From Neisseriaceae bacterium (GTDB taxonomy: Bacteria > Pseudomonadota > Gammaproteobacteria > Burkholderiales > Neisseriaceae): a DNA stretch of 20,838 nt. Each line of letters opens with the position of its first letter. Positions within the stretch are counted from its first letter, which is position 1. Below, piece by piece: positions 14,575 through 20,838 of the stretch. The notes under the pieces are model-generated. The model was given only the letters and a program-made list of their open reading frames with translations, was not told the DNA's origin and searched no databases. The stretch lies in NCBI GenBank assembly GCA_017446355.1, contig JAFSQZ010000087.1:1-20838 (forward strand), in the 5' to 3' direction. The translations under genes and the position numbers were made by a program.

Positions 14575-15153
14575 ATGAACATTAAACTCATTGTTGGTCT
14601 AGGCAATCCTGGACAAGAATATCAAGACACGCGCCACAACGCAGGTTTTTGGTTTTTAGACGAATTGGCCTGGCAATACAAAGCCACATTTAAAAACGAA
14701 AAAAAATTCTTCGGCGAAATAGCACGCATCAGCTTACCTCATCAAGATTTATGGTTACTCAAACCAGAAACCTTTATGAATTTATCAGGCAAAGCCGTTG
14801 CCGCGTTGGCACAATTTTACAAAATTCAAGTTGATGAAATTTTAGTGGTACACGATGAACTAGACATAGATTGCGGACGCATTCGCTTTAAGCAAGGCGG
14901 TGGCAACGGTGGACACAATGGTTTAAAAGACATTCAAGCCAAACTAGGTAGTGCCAATTTTTACCGTCTACGTTTAGGCATTGGACACCCTGGCGACAAA
15001 AATTTGGTTACATCTTTTGTCTTAAACAAACCCACTGCCAACGAGCGACAATTACTGGACAACGCCATCGTCCACGCCCGTCAAGCCATCAATTTAATTT
15101 TAGACGGCAATAAAGAAGAAACCATCAGATTTTTACACAGTTACACAGCTTAA
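14575..15153 (+). CDS. pth: Peptidyl-tRNA hydrolase
   Basis: Pth frees peptides from peptidyl-tRNAs that drop off ribosomes. The 192-residue protein matches bacterial Pth closely (194 in E. coli). Active-site residues are present: Asn11 and His21 in GNPGQEYQDTRHNAGF, Asn69 in KPETFMNLSG, Asp94 in VVHDELD, and Asn115 in GNGGHNGLKDI. It is the last gene of the ratA-rnfH-pth series and converges on rph, with a DUS-built terminator between. Confidence 0.98.
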   Translation: MNIKLIVGLGNPGQEYQDTRHNAGFWFLDELAWQYKATFKNEKKFFGEIARISLPHQDLWLLKPETFMNLSGKAVAALAQFYKIQVDEILVVHDELDIDCGRIRFKQGGGNGGHNGLKDIQAKLGSANFYRLRLGIGHPGDKNLVTSFVLNKPTANERQLLDNAIVHARQAINLILDGNKEETIRFLHSYTA

Positions 15154-15191
15154 CCCAAACGCTGCCTGAAATCATATTTATCTATAAAAAA

Positions 15192-15225
15192 GCTGCCTGA
15201 AAAGCAACAAAACTTTTCAGGCAGC
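15192..15225 (-). terminator. DUS-pair terminator between pth and rph
   Basis: Perfect 13-bp stem GCTGCCTGAAAAG (15192-15204) with CTTTTCAGGCAGC (15213-15225), 8-base loop. On the minus strand it runs into six Ts, so it is a strong terminator for rph. On the plus strand no T run follows, but the same stem may slow pth read-through. A further 10-base DUS fragment lies near 15162. Confidence 0.88.
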
Positions 15226-15258
15226 CTAAATAAAAAGTTCAATACACCTTAAAAAATA

Positions 15259-15978
15259 CTACTGAACAGCTTTTTCTTGGTATTCATTTAACTCACGAAT
15301 ACCTTTTTGTGCCAAAGCAATCAACGTTTGCAACTCATCTAAATCAAACGGCGCACCTTCAGCAGTTCCTTGAATTTCAATAATTTTTTCACCATTTAGC
15401 ATCACAATATTAACATCGCTATCACAACCAGAATCTTCTGGATAATCCAAATCCAAAAGCGCAACACCATCAACAATGCCCACTGATACAGCAGCAACAG
15501 AACCCAATAACGGCGTTTCAGGCAGCGTTTGATTGTTCAACAATTTTTGAATAGCCAGTTTCAAAGCAACAAATGCCCCTGTAATAGAAGCAGTACGCGT
15601 ACCGCCATCGGCTTGAATCACATCACAATCAATTAAAATTTGGCGTTCACCAAGTTTTTTCATATCCACTGCCGCGCGCAAACTGCGACCGATAAGACGT
15701 TGGATTTCTTGAGTGCGTCCTGATTGTTTCCCCGCCGCAGCTTCACGACGCATTCTTGATGCAGTTGACGCAGGCAACATTCCATATTCAGCAGTAACCC
15801 AACCTTGACCTTTATCACGTAAAAAAGAAGGAACGCTCTCATCTATGGTAGCGGTACAAATAACTTTGGTATTACCGCAACAAATCAACACAGAACCATC
15901 TGCGTGTGGAAGAAAATTGGGGGTGATACTGATTGGACGCAACTCATTTGCTGCGCGATTAACACGAACATAAGCCAT
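15259..15978 (-). CDS. rph: Ribonuclease PH
   Basis: RNase PH is a phosphate-dependent 3'-to-5' exoribonuclease that trims tRNA precursors. The 239-residue protein has the full set of family motifs: VTAEYGMLP, the Arg-rich SGRTQEIQRLIGRSLRAAVD, and LIDCDVIQADGGTRTASITG. Length equals that of typical RNase PH (about 238). AGGA lies seven bases before the ATG. It is a single-gene unit with its own promoter and terminator. A DUS fragment in the gene encodes TLPET. Confidence 0.98.
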   Translation of the reverse strand: MAYVRVNRAANELRPISITPNFLPHADGSVLICCGNTKVICTATIDESVPSFLRDKGQGWVTAEYGMLPASTASRMRREAAAGKQSGRTQEIQRLIGRSLRAAVDMKKLGERQILIDCDVIQADGGTRTASITGAFVALKLAIQKLLNNQTLPETPLLGSVAAVSVGIVDGVALLDLDYPEDSGCDSDVNIVMLNGEKIIEIQGTAEGAPFDLDELQTLIALAQKGIRELNEYQEKAVQ

Positions 15979-16009
15979 TATACTGTCCTAAAAAAATCAT
16001 CATTTAAAG

Positions 16010-16038
16010 ATTATAACATTGAAACAATTGTTTTTCAG
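16010..16038 (-). promoter_or_regulatory. Promoter for rph, -35 box formed by a DUS end
   Basis: On the minus strand, TATAAT (16010-16015) is 17 bases after CTGAAA (16033-16038). The latter is the end of the DUS at 16034-16048 plus one A. It matches TTGACA at four of six bases. Leader length would be about 25 bases. Confidence 0.6.
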
Positions 16039-16048
16039 GCAGCCTGAA
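16034..16048. repeat. DNA uptake sequence, full 15-mer, upstream of rph
   Basis: TTCAGGCAGCCTGAA; one end overlaps the predicted rph -35 box. Confidence 0.92.
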
Positions 16049-16082
16049 AACTGAACAACATATAATTTTTACACAAATAATG

Positions 16083-16393
16083 TGTAGAAAATCCCAGCAT
16101 CATTGATACATTTTTTATTTACGCTGTTTCTATATTGACAACACTTCCCACCAAATCAACCTAATGATTTCCAGTGAAAAATCATTTCATCACACTGCTT
16201 TCGTTTCAGGCAGGGTAAATTGGTTTTGTGCTTCATCGTTAAAAAAGTACTACTGTTTGACTGTACCAAATTTCGCAATAACGAATAAACGAACAGAAAA
16301 GATACTTTGTTCTTTTTACTAGAAATTAAATAAAAAACTGTTTCAAATATTGAAAAAATATCCTTTCAATAAATAACACCAGGATTTTCTACA
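16083..16393. repeat. 311-bp segment bounded by 12-bp inverted repeats
   Basis: TGTAGAAAATCC (16083-16094) and its exact complement GGATTTTCTACA (16382-16393) bound a non-coding segment. The arrangement could be the remnant of a small non-autonomous mobile element. No clean target duplication is seen, and the ends do not match the Correia element ends of Neisseria. Confidence 0.35.
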
Positions 16394-16500
16394 AATAGTC
16401 TTTTCTATTTGTTGCACACAAATCGCAACACCCTACACAAATATTGTCTATTTAATAATCAATTAGTTAAATAAACCAACAAAAAAATTGTGATGCAACC

Positions 16501-16529
16501 AAGACATTTTGCACATAAATTGGTATAGT
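16501..16529 (+). promoter_or_regulatory. Extended -10 promoter for the lapA operon
   Basis: AAGACA (16501-16506) is 17 bp from TATAGT (16524-16529), which has the TGn extension at 16521-16523 (TGG). The same TGGTATA pattern drives kbp. The leader to lapA would be about 75 bases. Confidence 0.7.
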
Positions 16530-16609
16530 GTAGTTTCGTGTAATGATTCAAACCGTATTAAAATAAGACGGTAACTTTTCAGGCTGCCAGCATCTTTTGG
16601 AGCAAACCT

Positions 16610-16933
16610 ATGAAAATTATATACACACTTATCAAATTGATTATTTTAGCTTTATTTTTGATTTTAGCCTTATTAAACACCAAACCTGTGCCATTCGCTT
16701 ATTTACCAGGACAAGAAGTGCAATGGCCACTGATTTTTATTTTGTTCATCACTTTTTTAATCGGCACCATATTTGGCTTATTTTCTTTACTCGGTCGTCT
16801 ATTTCGCCTGCGTAACGAAAACGCACGCCTGAAAAAAGAAGTCCAAAAACTGTCCAAAAAAATGATTGAAAACAGCACCACAAGCACACCAAAAGAATCC
16901 ACTGTGCAGCCTGAAACCGAAAACAACGCTTAA
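16610..16933 (+). CDS. lapA: Lipopolysaccharide assembly protein A domain protein (LapA)
   Basis: LapA is an inner-membrane protein that works with LapB in controlling LpxC turnover and so lipopolysaccharide output. The 107-residue product has two membrane helices (about 4-22 and 40-61) joined by a short periplasmic loop with NTKPVPFAYLPG, the DUF1049 hallmark. A cytoplasmic coiled coil (about 66-87, LRNENARLKKEVQKLSKK) and a polar tail follow. GGAG lies eight bases before the ATG. lapB follows 14 bases after the stop, which is the conserved lapA-lapB order. Confidence 0.92.
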   Translation: MKIIYTLIKLIILALFLILALLNTKPVPFAYLPGQEVQWPLIFILFITFLIGTIFGLFSLLGRLFRLRNENARLKKEVQKLSKKMIENSTTSTPKESTVQPETENNA

Positions 16934-16947
16934 TTTGAGATACAAAA

Positions 16948-18120
16948 ATGGAAAATGCCAATATTTGGTGGCTACTTATCCCAATTTTAATGTTACCCAT
17001 TTTCTTTGCAATGGGCTGGTTTGCCGCGCGTGTAGATATGAAAACCGTACTCAAACAGGCAAAAACAGTACCCACTGGTTTTTACAACAGCCTTGATGCA
17101 TTGGTAGACAAAAACACCAGTCGCGCCGCACGTAATCTCGCAGAAGTCGTGGATCAGCAACAAAACTCTTATGACTTAAACTTAACTTTGGGCAAACTCT
17201 ATCGCCAACGCGGTGAAAACGACAAAGCCATCGCAATGCATCAAGCCTTATTGGCATCACCTGACACCGTTGGCGAAAAACGCGAACGCGTGTTATACGA
17301 ACTGGGTTTAAACTACAAAAGCGCGGGATTAGTCGATCGCGCAGAACAAATTTTTCTAGAATTAAAAAACGGCAATATGGCCAAACAAGCCAATGAATTA
17401 TTGCTCCACATTTTCCAACAAGACCGCGATTGGCAACAAGCCATTGAAACCGCAAAATTGCTTGCTCACGATGAACAAACGTATCAATTTGAAATCGCCC
17501 AATTTTATTGTGAACTCGCACAAGCCGCTCTCTTTCAAAGTGATTTTCAAACCGCCAGAGAATATGTTCAGGCTGCCTTAAACGCTAATAAAAAATGCAC
17601 ACGCGCCAATATGATTTTGGGTGATATTGAACAAAAACAAGGCAATTTTCAGGCAGCCATTAACGCATACAGTGCCATTGAAAAACAAAACTACGCTTAT
17701 TTAAGTATGGTGGGTGAAAAACTGTATGACGCTTACGACGCACTCGGCAAACCACAAGAAGGCTTAAACGTTTTGATTGGATACAGCAAAACCTTTTTAC
17801 AACTGGATTTACTCAATGTCATTCACGAAAAATCCTTATTGCTCAATGGTGAAAGCGTTGCCAATCAAACCGCTTTAGAATTGATTCGCTTAAAACCTGA
17901 TTTAAACGGTATGTATCGCCTATTAGGCTTTCAAATCAGCACCTTAAATCCACTTTGGAAAAACGATGCCGATATGATGCGTGGCGTACTGGCACAACAA
18001 CTTCAAAAAAGCCGTATGTATCGCTGTCGCCACTGCCACTTTAAATCACAAGTCTATTTTTGGCACTGCCCTGCCTGCAATAAATGGGAAACCTTTACAC
18101 CCAATAAAATAGAGGTATAA
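16948..18120 (+). CDS. lapB: Lipopolysaccharide assembly protein B (LapB/YciM)
   Basis: LapB is a membrane-anchored TPR protein that presents LpxC to the protease FtsH, keeping lipid A and phospholipid synthesis in balance. The 390-residue protein (E. coli: 389) has an N-terminal membrane helix (about 5-23), a series of TPR units through about residue 350, and a C-terminal rubredoxin-like metal site with Cys360, Cys363, Cys374 and Cys377. All four cysteines are intact. The segments YVQAALN and FQAAINAY come from a DUS (17567-17578) and a partial copy near 17649. A DUF3465-like gene starts four bases after the stop and is likely co-expressed. Confidence 0.97.
   Translation: MENANIWWLLIPILMLPIFFAMGWFAARVDMKTVLKQAKTVPTGFYNSLDALVDKNTSRAARNLAEVVDQQQNSYDLNLTLGKLYRQRGENDKAIAMHQALLASPDTVGEKRERVLYELGLNYKSAGLVDRAEQIFLELKNGNMAKQANELLLHIFQQDRDWQQAIETAKLLAHDEQTYQFEIAQFYCELAQAALFQSDFQTAREYVQAALNANKKCTRANMILGDIEQKQGNFQAAINAYSAIEKQNYAYLSMVGEKLYDAYDALGKPQEGLNVLIGYSKTFLQLDLLNVIHEKSLLLNGESVANQTALELIRLKPDLNGMYRLLGFQISTLNPLWKNDADMMRGVLAQQLQKSRMYRCRHCHFKSQVYFWHCPACNKWETFTPNKIEV
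17567..17578. repeat. DNA uptake sequence inside lapB
   Basis: TTCAGGCTGCCT, complement of AGGCAGCCTGAA (Kingella-type form), encoding VQAAL between TPR helices. Confidence 0.85.
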
Positions 18121-18124
18121 GCCC

Positions 18125-18601
18125 GTGAAAAAACTATTATTTCCCTTATTACTTCTTATCGGTTTCTTTGCCTTTGGTTTTTCTCAAACAGAAAATTCAA
18201 ACGCATCAAAAAAAGAAACCAATATAATGACAACAAAGCATAACGACATTAAAACCACGCAAAACAATACTGATGATATTTTAAAACAAGCCTATCAAAA
18301 CCAACAAAACAATATCCAAATTGAAGGCAGTGGGCGCGTTAAAAAAATTCTCGCTGACGACAACGAAGGTTCTCGTCATCAACGATTTATATTAGAACTC
18401 AACAGCGGACAAACCTTACTCATCGCCCACAACATTGACCTTGCACCGAAAATTGAACTTTTGCAAACAGGCGATATAGTGGAATTTTACGGAGAATACG
18501 AATACTCCAAACAAGGTGGCGTGATTCACTGGACACACCACGATCCACGCCGTGAACACGTTGGTGGCTGGCTGAAACATAACAACCGCATCTATCACTA
18601 A
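18125..18601 (+). CDS. Secreted DUF3465-family protein, first of two tandem copies
   Basis: The 158-residue product has a signal-like hydrophobic start (residues 4-20), a polar low-complexity linker to about 55 and a conserved domain from about 60. Key stretches are GSGRVKKILADD, QRFILELNSGQTLLIAHN and GDIVEFYGEYEY, and the closing block HWTHHDPRREHVGGWLKHN is the DUF3465 signature as I know it. Alternating short strands suggest a small beta-barrel such as an OB fold. The start is GTG with GAGG nine bases upstream; no ATG fits. It is four bases after lapB, so it belongs to the lapAB transcript. The function of the family is unknown to me. The many His and acidic residues of the final block could bind metal, but this is a guess. 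Confidence 0.8.
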   Translation: MKKLLFPLLLLIGFFAFGFSQTENSNASKKETNIMTTKHNDIKTTQNNTDDILKQAYQNQQNNIQIEGSGRVKKILADDNEGSRHQRFILELNSGQTLLIAHNIDLAPKIELLQTGDIVEFYGEYEYSKQGGVIHWTHHDPRREHVGGWLKHNNRIYH

Positions 18602-18602
18602 A

Positions 18603-18636
18603 TTGGTATTTTTTTCATACAAATATAATCTATAAT
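18603..18636 (+). promoter_or_regulatory. Possible promoter with tandem TATAAT boxes before the second DUF3465 gene
   Basis: Two perfect TATAAT boxes lie at 18624-18629 and 18631-18636. The only -35-like hexamer, TTGGTA (18603-18608), is 15 bp from the first. AT-rich intergenic DNA makes chance matches likely. Confidence 0.4.
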
Positions 18637-18724
18637 CAGTCCTAAAAACAACATAGGATACAGAAAACTTTACTCTTCGTTTAACGATGCTTACGTAAAA
18701 AAATATTTGATTAGGGAATTATTT

Positions 18725-19171
18725 ATGAAAACATTGATCATTATTTGTGTCATAATGGCTGCATCTATAATGGGTTACAATCAATACAAAACCAATGAAG
18801 CCGTTAACAAACCAGTTTCTACATTTGTCAACAAAAAAATTTCTCGCTCTGTCCAAAATGCTTATAAAAACCACAAAAAAAACGTACACGTTAAAGGAAG
18901 AGGTAAAGTTGCAAATCCGCCAACACAACACGAAATAGATAATAATTTTCAAACGTTTAATGTTCGTCTAAAAGACAATCATATCGTTAGTATTCACCAC
19001 AACTTACAAGTTTCTAAATTCATTCCTGACCTTCAAGAAGGCGATGATATTAAATTTAGTGGAGAATATCGCTACACTGACGAAGGCGGTGAAATTTATT
19101 TCACGCATAAAGATCCCAAAAAACAACATGCTGATGGTTGGATAGAACACAACAACATCAAATATCAATAA
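18725..19171 (+). CDS. Secreted DUF3465-family protein, second tandem copy
   Basis: This 148-residue protein is a diverged paralogue of the preceding one. It has a hydrophobic signal or anchor (residues 3-17) followed by a Lys/Asn-rich linker. The domain aligns throughout: GRGKVANPP, FNVRLKDNHIVSIHHN, GDDIKFSGEYRYTDEGGEI and FTHKDPKKQHADGWIEHNN. The last block keeps the HxDP and GW pattern of the first copy. The ATG at 18725 follows a weak AGGGAATT; a TTG 18 bases earlier is not favoured. rsgA starts 15 bases after the stop. The 123-bp gap from the first copy may hold a separate promoter. This copy looks more AT-rich, and the low identity suggests an old duplication or independent gain. Confidence 0.78.
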   Translation: MKTLIIICVIMAASIMGYNQYKTNEAVNKPVSTFVNKKISRSVQNAYKNHKKNVHVKGRGKVANPPTQHEIDNNFQTFNVRLKDNHIVSIHHNLQVSKFIPDLQEGDDIKFSGEYRYTDEGGEIYFTHKDPKKQHADGWIEHNNIKYQ

Positions 19172-19186
19172 ATTACAGGACACCTT

Positions 19187-20053
19187 ATGATCCACAGTGC
19201 ACAAATCATCACCAGCTACGGTCGCCGTTATATTGTTCGTACTGACGACGGACTTGTTTATGAAGCCAACACACGCAGCAAACGTACCGATTTTGCCTGT
19301 GGCGACTGGGTTGAAATAGACATATTAAATAATGAGCAAGCGGTTATTGAAACGCTGTTGCCACGTCAAAGCTTGCTATACAGACAAGATGCCTATAAAA
19401 CCAAACTTATTGCAGCCAATGTTAGCCAACTCATTATTGTTGTCGCAGCGCAACCCACCCCCAGTGAAGCACTCCTACAACGCGCACTCATTGCTGCTGA
19501 AGCCACACACATCAACGCCATTATCGTTATCAACAAATCCGACCTACCAGAAACTGACGCACTCAAAAATAAACTCCATTTTTATCAACAACTGGGTTAT
19601 CCCATTTACACCATATCTGCACGAAACCATTCAGGCAGCCTGAAAGAAATATTAGAAGGACATACCAATATTCTGCTTGGGCAAAGCGGTATGGGCAAGT
19701 CCACCATTACCAATGTTCTACTCGGAGAACAACGCGCACGCACCAGCGACATTTCCATTGCACTAGACTCTGGCAAACACACCACCACCCACACACAACT
19801 TTATGATTTAAATCAACAGACCCAACTTATTGACAGTCCTGGTTTACAAGAATTCGGACTACATCATCTAGACATAAACAACCTTATTCAATACTTTCCT
19901 GATATGCGTCATCTCATCGGACAATGTCGTTTCCACAACTGTACGCATAGTGCCGAACCTGATTGCGTACTCAAACAAGCCGTACAAAGCGGCGAAATTC
20001 GCCAAGAACGTCTTGCTTTACTACAAAAAATTACGAATGAATTAGAACAGTAA
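19187..20053 (+). CDS. rsgA: Ribosome small-subunit-dependent GTPase RsgA
   Basis: RsgA checks late 30S maturation and releases assembly factors. The 288-residue protein has an N-terminal OB fold (about 1-65), then a circularly permuted GTPase: G4 NKSD (116-119) comes before the P-loop GQSGMGKST (165-173), followed by KHTTTH (197-202) and G3 DSPG (216-219). The C-terminal zinc site is complete, with Cys247, Cys252, His254 and Cys260. Length is near the family's lower range (about 290-350). The start follows AGGACACC. A full DUS lies between G4 and the P-loop. Confidence 0.97.
   Translation: MIHSAQIITSYGRRYIVRTDDGLVYEANTRSKRTDFACGDWVEIDILNNEQAVIETLLPRQSLLYRQDAYKTKLIAANVSQLIIVVAAQPTPSEALLQRALIAAEATHINAIIVINKSDLPETDALKNKLHFYQQLGYPIYTISARNHSGSLKEILEGHTNILLGQSGMGKSTITNVLLGEQRARTSDISIALDSGKHTTTHTQLYDLNQQTQLIDSPGLQEFGLHHLDINNLIQYFPDMRHLIGQCRFHNCTHSAEPDCVLKQAVQSGEIRQERLALLQKITNELEQ
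19630..19644. repeat. Full 15-mer DUS inside rsgA
   Basis: TTCAGGCAGCCTGAA read in a frame giving SGSLK (residues 149-153), unlike most genic copies here, which give QAA. Confidence 0.9.
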
Positions 20054-20102
20054 GCTTGCACATTGAAACCTTTGAAAAACTCCCTTTTCGTTATTCAAAA
20101 CA

Positions 20103-20138
20103 AAGCGAAGAACCTTTCCTAAAAAAGATTCTTCGCTT
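20103..20138. terminator. Bidirectional terminator between rsgA and the polyamine-binding protein gene
   Basis: AAGCGAAGAA (20103-20112) pairs over 10 bp with TTCTTCGCTT (20129-20138). T-rich sequence follows on both sides (CATTTTATT on plus, TGTTTTG on minus), suited to two convergent genes. Confidence 0.82.
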
Positions 20139-20198
20139 CATTTTATTGCCATTCAGGATAACGTTTTTTGCAAAAACTTTAATCCATCACGTGCGCCA

Positions 20199-20838
20199 TC
20201 ACTTACCCACTTTTAATTTTTGCCATAAAGCAGTGGTTTGTTTTTTCGCTTCATCTGATATTTGTGGCATCACAAAACCATCTGCCAAATCTTCAGCCGT
20301 TGGGAAAATAGAACGCGTTGCCACCAAAGCAGGATCCATTTTTTCACGTGCGGGCAAACTAGCAGGTGCAAAAGTTACCTCATTACCATTTTTCGCTGCA
20401 ATTTCAGGGTCTAAAGTATAGTTAATATATTTATGTGCATTAGCAACATTTTTCGCATCTTTTGGAATCACCCAAGATTCCACCCAAACGCCCATTCCTT
20501 TTGGTGTCAACACTTCAATACCAACATTACTTTTTACTTCTTCGGAACGCGCTTTTGCCATATTCAAGTCGCCACCATTACCCGCCACCAAACAAATATC
20601 ACCGCGTGCTAATTCGTCAATATAAGACGCACTGAAACGTTTAACATCAGGACGAATTTTACTCAACACTTCATAAGCCGCATCAATATCTGCTGGATTA
20701 GTCCCTTTGGGGTCTTTACCTAAATAGTTCAACACAATGGGGAACATCTCACTAGGCGTATCCCACAAAGCAATACCACAAGATTTCAATTTATTGGTGT
20801 ATTCAGGTTTAAACAACAAATCCCAAGCATTTTCAGGC
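20199..20838 (-). CDS. potF: Polyamine ABC transporter substrate-binding protein (PotF/PotD family), C-terminal part; runs off the window
   Basis: The reading frame is open to the right edge (ENAWDLLFKPEYTNKLKSCG continues leftward), so the N-terminus with its signal peptide is outside the window. About 213 codons are visible. The segment TPSEMFPIVLNYLGKDP, then KIRPDVKRF, YIDELARGDICLV and WVIPKDAKNVANAHKYINYTL, fits periplasmic polyamine-binding proteins. The NYLGKDP region and the RSIFPT and ending LWQKLKVGK are closer to PotF (putrescine) than to PotD as I recall them. Neisseria genomes often label such genes potD. The ligand cannot be fixed from this half. Transporter genes are not in view. 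Confidence 0.88.
   Translation of the reverse strand, partial: PENAWDLLFKPEYTNKLKSCGIALWDTPSEMFPIVLNYLGKDPKGTNPADIDAAYEVLSKIRPDVKRFSASYIDELARGDICLVAGNGGDLNMAKARSEEVKSNVGIEVLTPKGMGVWVESWVIPKDAKNVANAHKYINYTLDPEIAAKNGNEVTFAPASLPAREKMDPALVATRSIFPTAEDLADGFVMPQISDEAKKQTTALWQKLKVGK

Larger units (their letters stand above)
15979..16609. other. Non-coding stretch between rph and lapA
   Basis: This is the only gap above 300 bp. It holds the rph promoter and a full DUS on the left, a 311-bp segment bounded by 12-bp inverted repeats in the middle, and the lapA promoter with a truncated DUS (16578-16588) on the right. At 16291-16317 a short imperfect stem (GAACA with TGTTC) is followed by five Ts, which could end a small RNA. 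I found no convincing promoter for one. No open reading frame or tRNA is apparent; the sequence is strongly AT-rich. Confidence 0.6.

Noticed and set aside
15979..16609. tRNA or riboswitch in the long gap
   Set aside because: No cloverleaf arms or T-loop consensus were found and no riboswitch core was recognised; only short AT-rich stems occur.
20056..20421. Plus-strand open frame after rsgA
   Set aside because: Runs over the terminator and antisense to the polyamine-binding protein gene; no coding signature.

Overview
The window looks like chromosomal DNA from an AT-rich member of the Neisseriaceae, close to the Simonsiella/Alysiella/Kingella group. The main evidence is a DNA uptake sequence (DUS) repeated throughout. 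Complete copies are a 15-mer, TTCAGG-C(A/T)G-CCTGAA, which reads as AGGCAGCCTGAA on one strand and AGGCTGCCTGAA on the other. These are the two forms I know from Kingella and Simonsiella. Copies that carry only one 12-mer favour AGGCTGCCTGAA, so a Simonsiella-like genome is the best guess. An intact mreB-mreC-mreD-mrdA-rodA cluster shows the cell is elongating, not a coccus. I found no rRNA, tRNA, CRISPR array, transposase or prophage gene.

Layout. (1) 1-1472, minus: the start of a Slam-type outer-membrane translocon gene (type XI secretion), preceded by the gene for a likely cargo, a small surface lipoprotein with a VENKP repeat linker and a TbpB/fHbp-like barrel. A hairpin terminator separates the two. 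(2) 1603-2028, plus: a small XRE regulator divergent from the cargo gene. (3) 2081-2503, minus: a BON-LysM protein of the Kbp type. (4) 2643-8387, minus: the elongasome cluster mreB / mreC-mreD-mrdA-rodA, whose last four genes are joined by ATGA overlaps. (5) 8586-13757, plus: gatC, gatA and gatB, which encode the tRNA-dependent amidotransferase. Between gatA and gatB lies a two-gene restriction-modification-like cassette, a putative PD-(D/E)XK nuclease and a beta-class DNA methyltransferase, bracketed by two identical same-orientation DUS copies. (6) 13863-15153, plus: ratA, rnfH and pth. (7) 15259-15978, minus: rph. (8) 15979-16609: the only long non-coding stretch, with a 311-bp segment bounded by 12-bp inverted repeats and a good promoter for lapA. 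(9) 16610-20053, plus: lapA, lapB, two tandem DUF3465-like secreted proteins and rsgA. (10) 20199-20838, minus: the C-terminal part of a PotF-type polyamine-binding protein.

Most genes are core functions: cell elongation, control of lipopolysaccharide synthesis through LapAB, tRNA charging and recycling, RNA processing and ribosome assembly. The accessory parts are the Slam/cargo pair, the gatA-gatB cassette and perhaps the DUF3465 pair. DUS copies are used structurally across the window. They form terminator stems, sit just before start codons, encode short peptides inside genes, supply the methyltransferase stop codon and may supply a -35 box for rph.
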